Assembly (NCBI RefSeq): GCF_947493125.1
Contig: NZ_CANLQB010000001.1
Span: 434,001 to 498,000, forward strand
Length of the DNA stretch: 64,000 bases
Direction: 5' to 3'
Source of the DNA: an uncultured Roseobacter sp.
GTDB lineage: Bacteria; Pseudomonadota; Alphaproteobacteria; Rhodobacterales; Rhodobacteraceae
In this document: positions 30,448 through 38,130 of the stretch, piece by piece
How positions within the stretch are numbered: the first letter of the stretch is position 1
Layout of the letters: every line of letters begins with the position of its first letter
The notes under the pieces: model-generated
Told to the model about the DNA's origin: nothing
The model's database searches: none
Seen by the model: only the letters and a program-made list of their open reading frames with translations
Made by a program: the position numbers and the translations under genes

Positions 30448-30798
30448 ATGTCTCAAGTCGATTATATGCAGTATTTACAATCCCGTGCACCGGAACACCC
30501 AAAGTACAATCCTGTTGCACGGGTCTACAAAAACAGCGTCGGCGCGGACGTGCTGATCCATCTGCCGCAGGGGTATTGGACCTTTGTAGATTGGGCAGAG
30601 GCACGGGATGAGATCGACTTTCAGTATTGGGTCATTCACACCGAACAACACCCATACGAAGACTGGTCGCTCTCACAACTCCTGATGTACTGGCTCTGGC
30701 TCGATCAATGTCGCCGCCATCGTTATGGACATGCTACTCATACCAATGTGCCGCCAGAAGGCTACGAGACCTATGGCGAAGGCGCGAATGATGGGTGA
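30448..30798 (+). CDS. Small aromatic-rich protein of unknown function
   Basis: Protein of 116 residues unusually rich in Trp, Tyr and His (for example YWTFVDWAEARDEIDFQYW and MYWLWLDQCRRHRYGH). No signal peptide or known motif. It follows the previous gene by 60 bases on the same strand and may belong to the same transcript. Confidence 0.5.
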   Translation: MSQVDYMQYLQSRAPEHPKYNPVARVYKNSVGADVLIHLPQGYWTFVDWAEARDEIDFQYWVIHTEQHPYEDWSLSQLLMYWLWLDQCRRHRYGHATHTNVPPEGYETYGEGANDG

Positions 30799-31185
30799 TA
30801 CCGTCATGAGTTACCATTGCGAATAGGGCACAAAAATGACTACAACTGACTAATAATGGATAGCAGTGTTAATCAAGTTGTAGCAAGCGCTGCTAGCCGG
30901 TGCTCTTCAATGCTTCGGAAAGGTACAAATTTGAAACAGCCAATACATTCACAAAGGCAAATTCACCTGACTTAAGGGGTTAGCTTCTTTGAAGCCATGA
31001 CGCTCACTGAGCCCTCAACACACTCTACCGAGGGAAGAGACTTTGAACTGGGATTTACTTCTTCAGCAAAAAGACCATAGTAAACTGCTCCTGCGATGAT
31101 CCCAAAAGCGCCTACCACCGAACTGATCTTCAATGACTTTAAGCAAGGTTCGCTGGTTGAATATGATGAATAATGGCTATGAAAC
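30799..31185. other. AT-rich intergenic stretch, no convincing gene
   Basis: This stretch marks the change from moderate GC to distinctly AT-rich DNA. It may hold the promoter of the following membrane-protein gene. A 71-residue minus-strand frame (30972-31187) has one hydrophobic segment (VVGAFGIIAGAVYYGLFA), but its start codon overlaps the start of the divergent gene at 31186, so I do not call it as a gene. Confidence 0.4.
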
Positions 31186-32502
31186 ATGAATAAAACCCTC
31201 GTTAAAAATCGTAAAAAAATGGATCATAGTATTGTGGCATTATTTTTGTCAAGAACTATTGGTTTAATTATTACGATTGTCTTCTTTGCTTTAGCAGTTT
31301 GGTTTACAAATCTAGATCTAAGTGATGGTGTATCTATAGCTTTCATTGCCTTTGTTTTAGGACTTTTAGTTGATAGATTAAGCGGCTTGGGAGCGGAACT
31401 TATAGAGCAAGATAAAGCAGAGAAGCGCTTTGCAGAAATTCAAAAAGGCATTACAAACTCATTCAATATTGAAAAACTTTCATCTGATGAGGAGGCATTG
31501 ACGTATTTGGCGGATCGACTAGTATCTGCTGTCAACGTTGAAAATACCTTTGTTGGATCTAGTGAAAACCTAAAAAGTAGACTACACACTGATCACTCAG
31601 TAATAGATTTGTATTCTATTTTCTTTAACTCAAAGGGTCAAACATGGATCGACATTGTTAGTATAAATGAGCTCAGCAGCAATCGATTTAATAAAATACC
31701 GGTGCCATCGATTGAGGGAATTAGTCATAAAGTTATTTTACTGAGACATAACGTGCCGACATTGAACTTCATTCTTGTTGACTACGGTCGGTCAGAGAAA
31801 GAAGTCATTTTTGGTTGGTCCTACGCATCGTCCATGCGAAACAAGGAGCTATTTCGGTCACAAGATGCGGAGCTTGTTGATCTCTTTCAGAACTATTTTA
31901 ACGCACTACAGAGTTATAAGTCGGAAGAATTTCTAATAAACTACGATGGTGGAAAAACTCTTCGAGCGCGACTTTCAAATAGGCGGAAAGCCGATAGAGG
32001 AGGTCACTGGGTAACGATTGGATATGACAGAAGCGGGATAATATCTCTGGCGAGATTTGATATATCCTTTCAGGGTAGAGAGGTGAGTATCCAAGGGCTG
32101 GCGTATTGGAAGACGAAGTATGCTGATAGAGAACAGAAGTTTGGTATTGAAATGATAAACCATGACAAACGAAATGTGACCTACTCCGCGGAACGCATAT
32201 TCCTTGAGTACGGGAATCCTGCGTCCAATAGGAAAGGCATTTGCGTTTACAACTTTTTTAAGGACGATGGCCAGATTGGGAATCTTCCCGAAGAGCGGCT
32301 GGAGGGGTACCTTCATGACGACGGCTTCAGTGAACGAGTTCAGATATTGGGTATCAAGGTCTACCCTTCAGCAACGCAAACAGCATCGAGCAACGATGAG
32401 TATATCTTGAAGTACCGGGACGAGTTGAATGATCTGTCGACCCTCATTGGTTACCAAATAGATTGGGAATCCTTTGGCCTAGAGATCGGCGGTACCACTT
32501 AA
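31186..32502 (+). CDS. Two-TM protein with a large cytosolic beta-rich region, possible defence effector
   Basis: Unrecognised protein of 438 residues in AT-rich DNA. Two membrane helices (about residues 17-40 and 46-65) are followed by a soluble region of roughly 200 residues and a C-terminal part with many short predicted strands (from GHWVTIGYDRSGII onward). Two N-terminal helices plus a beta-barrel-like end recall some membrane effectors of anti-phage systems such as Cap15, but I see no sequence motif that proves it and no nucleotidyltransferase gene nearby. Base composition differs sharply from both neighbours, indicating separate acquisition. Confidence 0.6.
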   Translation: MNKTLVKNRKKMDHSIVALFLSRTIGLIITIVFFALAVWFTNLDLSDGVSIAFIAFVLGLLVDRLSGLGAELIEQDKAEKRFAEIQKGITNSFNIEKLSSDEEALTYLADRLVSAVNVENTFVGSSENLKSRLHTDHSVIDLYSIFFNSKGQTWIDIVSINELSSNRFNKIPVPSIEGISHKVILLRHNVPTLNFILVDYGRSEKEVIFGWSYASSMRNKELFRSQDAELVDLFQNYFNALQSYKSEEFLINYDGGKTLRARLSNRRKADRGGHWVTIGYDRSGIISLARFDISFQGREVSIQGLAYWKTKYADREQKFGIEMINHDKRNVTYSAERIFLEYGNPASNRKGICVYNFFKDDGQIGNLPEERLEGYLHDDGFSERVQILGIKVYPSATQTASSNDEYILKYRDELNDLSTLIGYQIDWESFGLEIGGTT

Positions 32503-32509
32503 CTAGTGC

Positions 32510-32983
32510 CTAGCGGATTGCCGTGGGCTTCGGCCTTCCCACATGCACGCCCCTGGCTTTTGCGGCCTTCATGCCCGCCTTGGTGCGCTCCGAAATCAGA
32601 CTGCGCTCATACTCAGCGAAGACGGCCAACTGACCGAAAATCATCCGACCAACCGCCGTTGAAGTGTCGATGCCCTGGGTGATCGCATGGAAGTGAACGC
32701 CACGATGTTGCAGCTCTTCAAGGATGGAGAGCAGATGGATGGTTGAACGGCCCAAGCGGTCAAGCTTCCAGACTGTCAGTGTGTCGCCAGCTTCTAGGGC
32801 CTTCATCATCTGATCTAAGGCCGGTCTGGCAGTCTTGGCCCCCGAAACACCATGATCTGTGTAGATGATAGCGCAACCTGCTGCTTTCAGAGCATCAATC
32901 TGTAAGGCTTCTGACTGATCGGCATCCGATACGCGGACATAGCCAACCTGGCGTCCCGTATTCTGGTCTTGGTTCGATATCAT
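32510..32983 (-). CDS. Small serine recombinase (resolvase/invertase), C-terminally short
   Basis: Protein of 157 residues with the resolvase catalytic domain: the nucleophile serine is in GYVRVSDADQ (S19), followed by WKLDRLGRS and a typical E-helix ending in VGRPKPTAIR. Resolvases usually continue with a helix-turn-helix DNA-binding domain of about 40 residues, which is missing here. It may be a decayed or domain-minimal enzyme. The ATG at 32983 gives a normal N-terminus; the frame is open upstream. Paired palindromes lie just upstream. Confidence 0.8.
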   Translation of the reverse strand: MISNQDQNTGRQVGYVRVSDADQSEALQIDALKAAGCAIIYTDHGVSGAKTARPALDQMMKALEAGDTLTVWKLDRLGRSTIHLLSILEELQHRGVHFHAITQGIDTSTAVGRMIFGQLAVFAEYERSLISERTKAGMKAAKARGVHVGRPKPTAIR

Positions 32984-33050
32984 GTTCCCATGGTGGTGAG
33001 GCCGTTTGTCGCGGCAAGAGCTAGGTTTCAGCTGTTTATCGACTTGCATG

Positions 33051-33182
33051 AAAGGGGTCCCTTTTGAGCCAGTCGATGCGCAGGTTGCAGGTGATCCGGT
33101 GTGCCCGAATTTCTTGTGGATAATCAATGATGCGATAAGGCCAATCAGACCTCCTAGCCATCTTAGAAAAGGGACCCCTTTT
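33051..33182. repeat. Paired inverted near-palindromes upstream of the resolvase
   Basis: AAAGGGGTCCCTTTT at 33051-33065 and its reverse complement AAAAGGGACCCCTTT at 33167-33181 face each other about 100 bases apart. Each copy is itself nearly palindromic. They flank the gap between the resolvase and the divergent exported-protein gene and may be recombination (res-like) or regulator sites. Confidence 0.5.
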
Positions 33183-33222
33183 GGGAGTCGCCCATGCGCT
33201 TTTACCAGAGACAAGGAGCGTC

Positions 33223-34059
33223 ATGTTACTCTCGCCACTTCACAAACTCGGCCCCGTTCTCGCTGTCATTGCCGCCCTAGGCTCGTCGGCATCCGCCCAA
33301 GAGGCAGAGAAGCCTCTGCTACAGAATTTGCCTTCTGCCTTTGAAGGCTTTGGCTGGCGCATCAGCAATGTCCCTTTGGACGTTGATTTCTCCACTGCGA
33401 TGCAAACAGCCAATCCAACGCTTCGATTGAAGCTACGCAGATGGACCGCCCAGTACGGTCGAGGCAATGTCTCACCCGTAGACGAGTTTGAAGCCATTGG
33501 CTTTAACATCACTGATGTGCAGGGTGTCAAAGACCGCACAACTGTGACGCCAACGCATTGGCATAGCGGTCAGATGATCTGGAGGGTTGATAAAACGGTC
33601 AAATCCAACAAGCCCGAGTTGATGCCCACCGCGACCGACTTGGAGGCTGCCATCATCGCGGAGTTTGGGCCTGATCCAGTTGATAGCCAGAAAGATTTCG
33701 GGGCACGGGGCTTGGGTAAAGGGTCATACAAGATCCTGGCCTATCCGGTCAAAGATAGTGCGCGGTTTAGCGGGCCATGCTTTGATCCCACCACGTCGCT
33801 GTACAGATCGACGGCGAAGCCTCAGGAGAAGTATCAGGTTGTCAAAGACATGGAGGACAAAATCGAAAATGGCGGATACTGCGAAGCTGTCTTGATGGTT
33901 CTCTATGCCGAGGGGCGTATGGGGCGTCTGTCGGAATACCGGATTGTTGCGCGGGACTTTCTGATGGAGGCTAAGAACATGATCCATGATTTGGAAATCC
34001 GTGTGCGCTTGCTGGAAGCGGAGCGGAACAATCTTCCTTCTGTCCAGCCGAAACTATAA
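33223..34059 (+). CDS. Exported protein of unknown function
   Basis: Protein of 278 residues with a signal peptide ending near SASAQE, a mature domain I do not recognise, two isolated cysteines (GPCFDP and GGYCEA) that could pair in the periplasm, and a final helix of coiled-coil character (NMIHDLEIRVRLLEAERNN). The ATG at 33223 has AAGGAG about 6 bases upstream. A strong terminator follows. Confidence 0.65.
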   Translation: MLLSPLHKLGPVLAVIAALGSSASAQEAEKPLLQNLPSAFEGFGWRISNVPLDVDFSTAMQTANPTLRLKLRRWTAQYGRGNVSPVDEFEAIGFNITDVQGVKDRTTVTPTHWHSGQMIWRVDKTVKSNKPELMPTATDLEAAIIAEFGPDPVDSQKDFGARGLGKGSYKILAYPVKDSARFSGPCFDPTTSLYRSTAKPQEKYQVVKDMEDKIENGGYCEAVLMVLYAEGRMGRLSEYRIVARDFLMEAKNMIHDLEIRVRLLEAERNNLPSVQPKL

Positions 34060-34079
34060 GGGCATACATCAAGACGAGA

Positions 34080-34109
34080 CGGCCATGCTCCAAGCATGGC
34101 CGTTTTTTT
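34080..34109 (+). terminator. Rho-independent terminator
   Basis: CGGCCATGCT and AGCATGGCCG form a perfect 10-bp stem with a 3-base loop, followed by seven T residues. It closes the transcript of the exported protein and faces a convergent gene. Confidence 0.92.
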
Positions 34110-34119
34110 GCTGTCACTC

Positions 34120-34410
34120 TCAAAACAGTGAGAGCTGTCGTGTGTCTTCGATATGCTTCTGCCATGCTTCGGACTGGGCTGACCTGTCCAGCCATGCCGT
34201 AACCTGTTCAGTTATCGTGCCTTCTGCGGCCTCCATTGTCCCGATAGGATGAAAGTGCGACTTGTAGCCCGTCTCCGTGATTGGCAAAGGGGCACGCTTG
34301 GGGTGAAGACTGCGCAACTCAAGATGTGCAGTCACGTTCCATTTCTTGGGCGTATAGATTACTTCAATCTCAATACCCTGCCATGTGAGGTGATATGTCT
34401 CTACGCTCAT
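34120..34410 (-). CDS. Small protein coupled to the DNA methyltransferase
   Basis: Protein of 96 residues beginning MSVETYHLTWQGIEIEVIY. It looks like a small alpha/beta protein and has no motif I can name. Its ATG overlaps the methyltransferase stop (ATGA), so the two are co-translated, which suggests a partner or regulator of the methylase. Confidence 0.6.
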   Translation of the reverse strand: MSVETYHLTWQGIEIEVIYTPKKWNVTAHLELRSLHPKRAPLPITETGYKSHFHPIGTMEAAEGTITEQVTAWLDRSAQSEAWQKHIEDTRQLSLF

Positions 34411-35093
34411 GCTGCCACCTCCAGCACGTTTGTGCTTTTTTGCTTGGCGGTTAGATAGCGTGTGACGCCTGCAAGACGCTGTTCAGCATGGCGGCAGTAG
34501 CGAGCATTCAACTCTATACCGATAGCGTTGCGACCATTGAGGGTGGCGGCAACGACGCTCGTGCCTGAGCCCAAGAACGGGTCTAAGACAGTATCTCCTG
34601 GCCTCGAAAAGCTGCGGATAAGGGGTGCGATTACCTCAACGGACTTTTCTGTTGGGTGGTTCTTATTGCCTGTATAGTGCCATTCCTGCACGTCATTCAG
34701 CGGGTTTGTCCGTGGTGCTGGTCTGCCTTTTGTGAGAACCCACGCGCTTTCATGGCAGTATCCAACATGCTTGGCTTTGGATGTATAGGGCTTGGCAAAG
34801 ATGATGTGACCTCCCACACGAAACCCAGCCGCCTCCCAAGCCGCCGAGAATTGGGCAATGGCGTTCCAGCCACAGAACAACAGGCAATAGCTATCTTGTT
34901 TTAAGACGCGATAGAGTTCGGGAAACACACCAAGCACGGCTTCGGGGTTGGTATCATTGGTGATACTGCGCCCATCGCGATCACGGTATTTACAAAGATA
35001 TGGCGGGTCTGTGACCACCAGATCGACGCTTTCATCCTTGAAGGTCTTAAGTGTTTCAACGGCTTCGCCGCAAATGATGTTCTGATAAGTCAT
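34407..35093 (-). CDS. Orphan DNA methyltransferase (N4/N6, beta-type motif order)
   Basis: Protein of 228 residues with the catalytic motif VVTDPPYLCKY near residue 34 and the SAM-binding motif DPFLGSGTSVVAA near residue 178, so the catalytic motif precedes the SAM motif. It would methylate adenine N6 or cytosine N4 in DNA. No matching restriction enzyme is fused or obviously paired, though an HNH nuclease gene lies divergently 320 bases away. It could protect the element from host restriction. Confidence 0.88.
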   Translation of the reverse strand: MTYQNIICGEAVETLKTFKDESVDLVVTDPPYLCKYRDRDGRSITNDTNPEAVLGVFPELYRVLKQDSYCLLFCGWNAIAQFSAAWEAAGFRVGGHIIFAKPYTSKAKHVGYCHESAWVLTKGRPAPRTNPLNDVQEWHYTGNKNHPTEKSVEVIAPLIRSFSRPGDTVLDPFLGSGTSVVAATLNGRNAIGIELNARYCRHAEQRLAGVTRYLTAKQKSTNVLEVAA

Positions 35094-35159
35094 GGTCTTG
35101 TTCCTCTTCTTTCTTCTTTGGTTTGACGTGTTGCGCATGCAACCGTCTGGCCTCCGCCG

Positions 35160-35300
35160 AGGAACGGGGGTGCAAGGATCAAAGGCAGGCTCAGCCTGGG
35201 ACCAGAGCCACGCGCAAGCTGCACAAATCGAAGATGCGGAAGCGAGCATGGCGAGGACCCACCCTTTGATCCGCGCCAGGGGCAGTCGCCCCAAGTCTGG
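35160..35300. other. Structured intergenic region between methyltransferase and HNH genes
   Basis: The 322-base gap between the divergent genes holds several paired segments: GGATCAAAGG (35177-35186) with CCTTTGATCC (35263-35272), the internal hairpin CAGGCTCAGCCTG (35187-35199), and GGGGC-AGTC-GCCCC (35279-35292). No protein-coding frame here is convincing. It could be a structured leader, a small RNA or operator DNA. Confidence 0.45.
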
Positions 35301-35415
35301 CTTTAAGCTCTTTCGACTGTTTTTCTTGGGGGATGTCGAAGCTTGACAGAAGAGGCATCTTTAAAGCCTCAATGAAATCTGCACATCAGCGAAACGAACG
35401 GTAAGAGAGCGAATC

Positions 35416-36399
35416 ATGCGAATTAGTGATCTACCGCGGCCTGTGACCGCCTCAAAGGCTGATTGGCTTCCAGGTACGACTTGGCTGGGCTTTACACCAC
35501 AAGGCAAAGGACCAAATGCCGAGTCTCAGTGTGAAAGTACTGTTCAGAGGCAAATGGAAAAAGGCTACGTACTAGAACGCATTACGCAATCCTTCGAGGA
35601 ACCGAACCCCGGATTCGAGAATGATCCGCGCATCATCCAGGAACGGATCGAGCACGAGACTTTGAAGGACTCTCTCGTCGCAGTTCATAAGCTACGCCAC
35701 TCAATGCGACCGCTCGAACAGATAGTCGGGAAGGATGAGTTCGATCGCTTGCAAAACATGTGGTCTTCCGACAACGAGCGGCGTCGCTGGGCAGTCGCAT
35801 TTCCAATAGTTGAAACATACGAAATTATAGATAGGCCGAAAGCAAAAGATGTATTCACAAAGGAAGTCTTCCGGCGAATTTACCAAACTCAGTCAGCAAC
35901 ACTAAGACCTCTGGACGACGAAGCGCGGGCCGCTATCGCCAAACTCAAGATAAAGCGCATGGACGCGCCAAACGCTTGGATTGCGATAGATGACGAAATC
36001 ATGATGGCTGAGCTGTCAAACTTATCGCCTCGAGATCAGCGGCAGATGGAGCGCGACCTTTTTGGCGCTCTCGAAGGCGAGACCGAGGAACGGCGAGGGA
36101 AGATTATCAAAAGGGCGACATGGCTCGCTAATCGGTTTGCGAAAGAAAGGAAGAGGCACGGACTGCTGATTTGTGATGAGTGCAAGTTCGATCCGTCGAT
36201 GCGCAATGATCTCGTTGGGGTTCCTGCGCGCTCCTGCTTTGATGTTCATCACAAGAATCCGTTGGCCGAAGGTGAACGGTACACCACAATCGATGACTTT
36301 GCGCTTCTGTGCCCGACTTGTCACCGCTTGGAACACCTCCGGCTAAAGCTTTCGAAAAACAATGGTTTGCGCAAGTCCTCTAAACATCATCAAACCTAG
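35416..36399 (+). CDS. HNH endonuclease domain protein
   Basis: Protein of 327 residues. The first 245 are a helical region I do not recognise. The C-terminus is an HNH zinc-finger nuclease with C253-x2-C256, the catalytic pair in FDVHHKNPL (H278-H279) and C299-x2-C302 followed by HRLEH. McrA-like HNH nucleases cut modified or invading DNA. Its position across from a DNA methyltransferase suggests a restriction-type role, which is inference. Confidence 0.8.
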   Translation: MRISDLPRPVTASKADWLPGTTWLGFTPQGKGPNAESQCESTVQRQMEKGYVLERITQSFEEPNPGFENDPRIIQERIEHETLKDSLVAVHKLRHSMRPLEQIVGKDEFDRLQNMWSSDNERRRWAVAFPIVETYEIIDRPKAKDVFTKEVFRRIYQTQSATLRPLDDEARAAIAKLKIKRMDAPNAWIAIDDEIMMAELSNLSPRDQRQMERDLFGALEGETEERRGKIIKRATWLANRFAKERKRHGLLICDECKFDPSMRNDLVGVPARSCFDVHHKNPLAEGERYTTIDDFALLCPTCHRLEHLRLKLSKNNGLRKSSKHHQT

Positions 36400-36698
36400 C
36401 GGCGCAGTCGATGGACTATTTTTGGGGAAACCAAGAATATCCGCCGAACAATCCACAAGAGTTGTGCTTGGATGTACAGGAATTCAGGGCCGGTTGACAA
36501 AGTGCGATACGCAAGGGTTGCGCTTTGCCTAGAAGCCTTTCCAAAAGGTTCTTAGTAGGTCGGTTCGCTAGGTCGACGCTCGAAGGCATCCAACTTACGG
36601 GAAGCGACGCAACTTTATGAATTATATGAATTTTTTCTTCCCATCGCGCGAAAGTTGTGCGATAACCTAGGGTAGTCAAAATTAGGTAAACGAGGGGT
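36400..36698. other. Intergenic region before the vWA-PP2C-kinase operon
   Basis: About 300 bases between the HNH gene and the triad. I see no gene here: minus-strand frames that cross it run antisense into the vWA gene and look non-coding. The last 100 bases are AT-rich and are the likely promoter region of the triad. Confidence 0.4.
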
Positions 36699-37379
36699 AT
36701 GATGGACGAATTTGAGCAAGAACCATTTGTAGACGCTATATTACAAGAAAACCCGGAACCACGGTGTCCGGTGCTATTGCTTCTGGATACCTCGTACTCG
36801 ATGAGCGGTGCCCCAATCTCGCAATTAAATGAGGGCCTGGCGACGCTGCGCCAAGATTTGCTTTCAGATTCACTTGCTTCAAAACGTGTAGAATTGGCAA
36901 TGGTGACATTTGGCCCAGTGGAAACGCGGTGTGAGTTTGCAACAGTAGACAATTTTTATCCGGAGACGTTGGAAGTCGGCGGCTCTACCCCCATGGGTGA
37001 AGCAATCGTCACAGGGCTGGAAATGTTGCGCGCGAGAAAAGATCACATCAGGTCAAACGGCCTGAAGATTTTCAGGCCCTGGGTGTTCCTGATAACTGAT
37101 GGAGCCCCAACTGATAGCTGGAGTGAAGCAATGCGCCGCGTACATCAAGGAGAAGAGCGCAAAGAGTTCATGTTCTATGCTGTCGGGGTCGAAGACGCAG
37201 ATATGAACATTCTTGGCCAGATCGCGACGCGCCAACCGCTTAAGCTGAAAGGACTGGCCTTCAAAGAACTTTTCCAATGGCTATCCAGTTCTCTCAGTGC
37301 CGTGTCACAATCGAATCCCGGCGATGCCGTGCCGCTTTCAAATCCGACAGCCCCTGATGGATGGGCTGTCGCGGATTAA
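36699..37379 (+). CDS. vWA domain protein, TerY-like (triad member 1)
   Basis: Protein of 226 residues with a von Willebrand factor A domain. The metal-ion site is shown by DTSYS (D30, S32, S34), GGSTPMG and ITDGAPTD. It resembles TerY and E. coli YegL, which occur with a PP2C phosphatase and a Ser/Thr kinase. The next gene starts inside its last codons. A second in-frame ATG at 36702 is equally possible. The start follows GAGGGG. Confidence 0.85.
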   Translation: MMDEFEQEPFVDAILQENPEPRCPVLLLLDTSYSMSGAPISQLNEGLATLRQDLLSDSLASKRVELAMVTFGPVETRCEFATVDNFYPETLEVGGSTPMGEAIVTGLEMLRARKDHIRSNGLKIFRPWVFLITDGAPTDSWSEAMRRVHQGEERKEFMFYAVGVEDADMNILGQIATRQPLKLKGLAFKELFQWLSSSLSAVSQSNPGDAVPLSNPTAPDGWAVAD

Positions 37380-38130
37380 ATTTGTGGCTTGGCGGTGGGC
37401 CGCCGCATCGAAAATTGGCACGTCCCACATTCGGAACGGTGAAAGACTTCAAGACGCATATGCCGTTTCGGTAGCAGGAGACGATAGTGTCTTTGCTATC
37501 GTCTCGGACGGCGCTGGAAGCGCTGAATTCGGTGCTCATGGGGCTTGGCTTGTATGTCGCATGCTGTCGTTTTATGCGCGGGATTGGTTACGTGACAACA
37601 GGCATCCACCAAGTGATGAAGTGCTTCTGGATTGGATTGACAATATTCGAGACAGAATAACGATGATTGCCGAGAGGCGCGGCAGCAAACCGCGCCAGTT
37701 TGCGGCGACTCTAGCGGCAGTGATTTCAACTCCGGTAGAAACTCTAACCCTGCATATTGGAGATAGCGCAGTCGTTGGTCGTCGATGCGGGGAATGGGAC
37801 GTTCTCTGTTGGCCAGAGAACGGTGAGTACGCCTCAACGACATTCTTTGTAACCGATGATCCGGAGCCGCGCCTCAACATCCAGCGATTTACACCCGAAC
37901 ATGATGCGTTTGCTCTGTTCTCGGATGGCATCGGCGATTTGGCGCTATCGCATGTCGATCAGTCAGCATCGCCGCAGTTTTTCAATCCGATGTTGCGTCC
38001 CGTGGACAACGCTGACGCTAAAGGGCGATTGCCTGAGTTATCCCTGAAACTGGGTAACTATCTTGCCGGACCTGATATCTGCGAAAGAACCGACGATGAT
38101 AAAACACTCATCCTCATTTCGGGGGCATGA
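37357..38130 (+). CDS. PP2C-type protein phosphatase (triad member 2)
   Basis: Protein of 257 residues with the PP2C metal-binding motifs: [17 protein letters not shown] near the start, ATLAAVI and HIGDSAVV in the middle, [10 protein letters not shown] and DDKTLILI at the end. It would remove phosphate from Ser/Thr residues, presumably those added by the downstream kinase. It starts 23 bases inside the vWA gene and its stop overlaps the kinase ATG, so the three proteins are translationally coupled. Confidence 0.85.
   Translation: MDGLSRIKFVAWRWAAASKIGTSHIRNGERLQDAYAVSVAGDDSVFAIVSDGAGSAEFGAHGAWLVCRMLSFYARDWLRDNRHPPSDEVLLDWIDNIRDRITMIAERRGSKPRQFAATLAAVISTPVETLTLHIGDSAVVGRRCGEWDVLCWPENGEYASTTFFVTDDPEPRLNIQRFTPEHDAFALFSDGIGDLALSHVDQSASPQFFNPMLRPVDNADAKGRLPELSLKLGNYLAGPDICERTDDDKTLILISGA

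Noticed and set aside
30972-31187. 71-residue minus-strand frame with one hydrophobic segment
   Set aside because: Its start codon overlaps the start of the divergent 438-residue gene, leaving no room for either promoter or ribosome site; kept only as a note in the intergenic entry.
31186-32502. CBASS operon with the two-TM protein as effector
   Set aside because: No nucleotidyltransferase, SAVED or Cap2/Cap3-like gene is next to it; only the effector-like shape remains.
36416-36952. Minus-strand frame crossing the vWA promoter region
   Set aside because: It covers the vWA start and the metal-site codons in antisense and has no recognisable domain or ribosome site.
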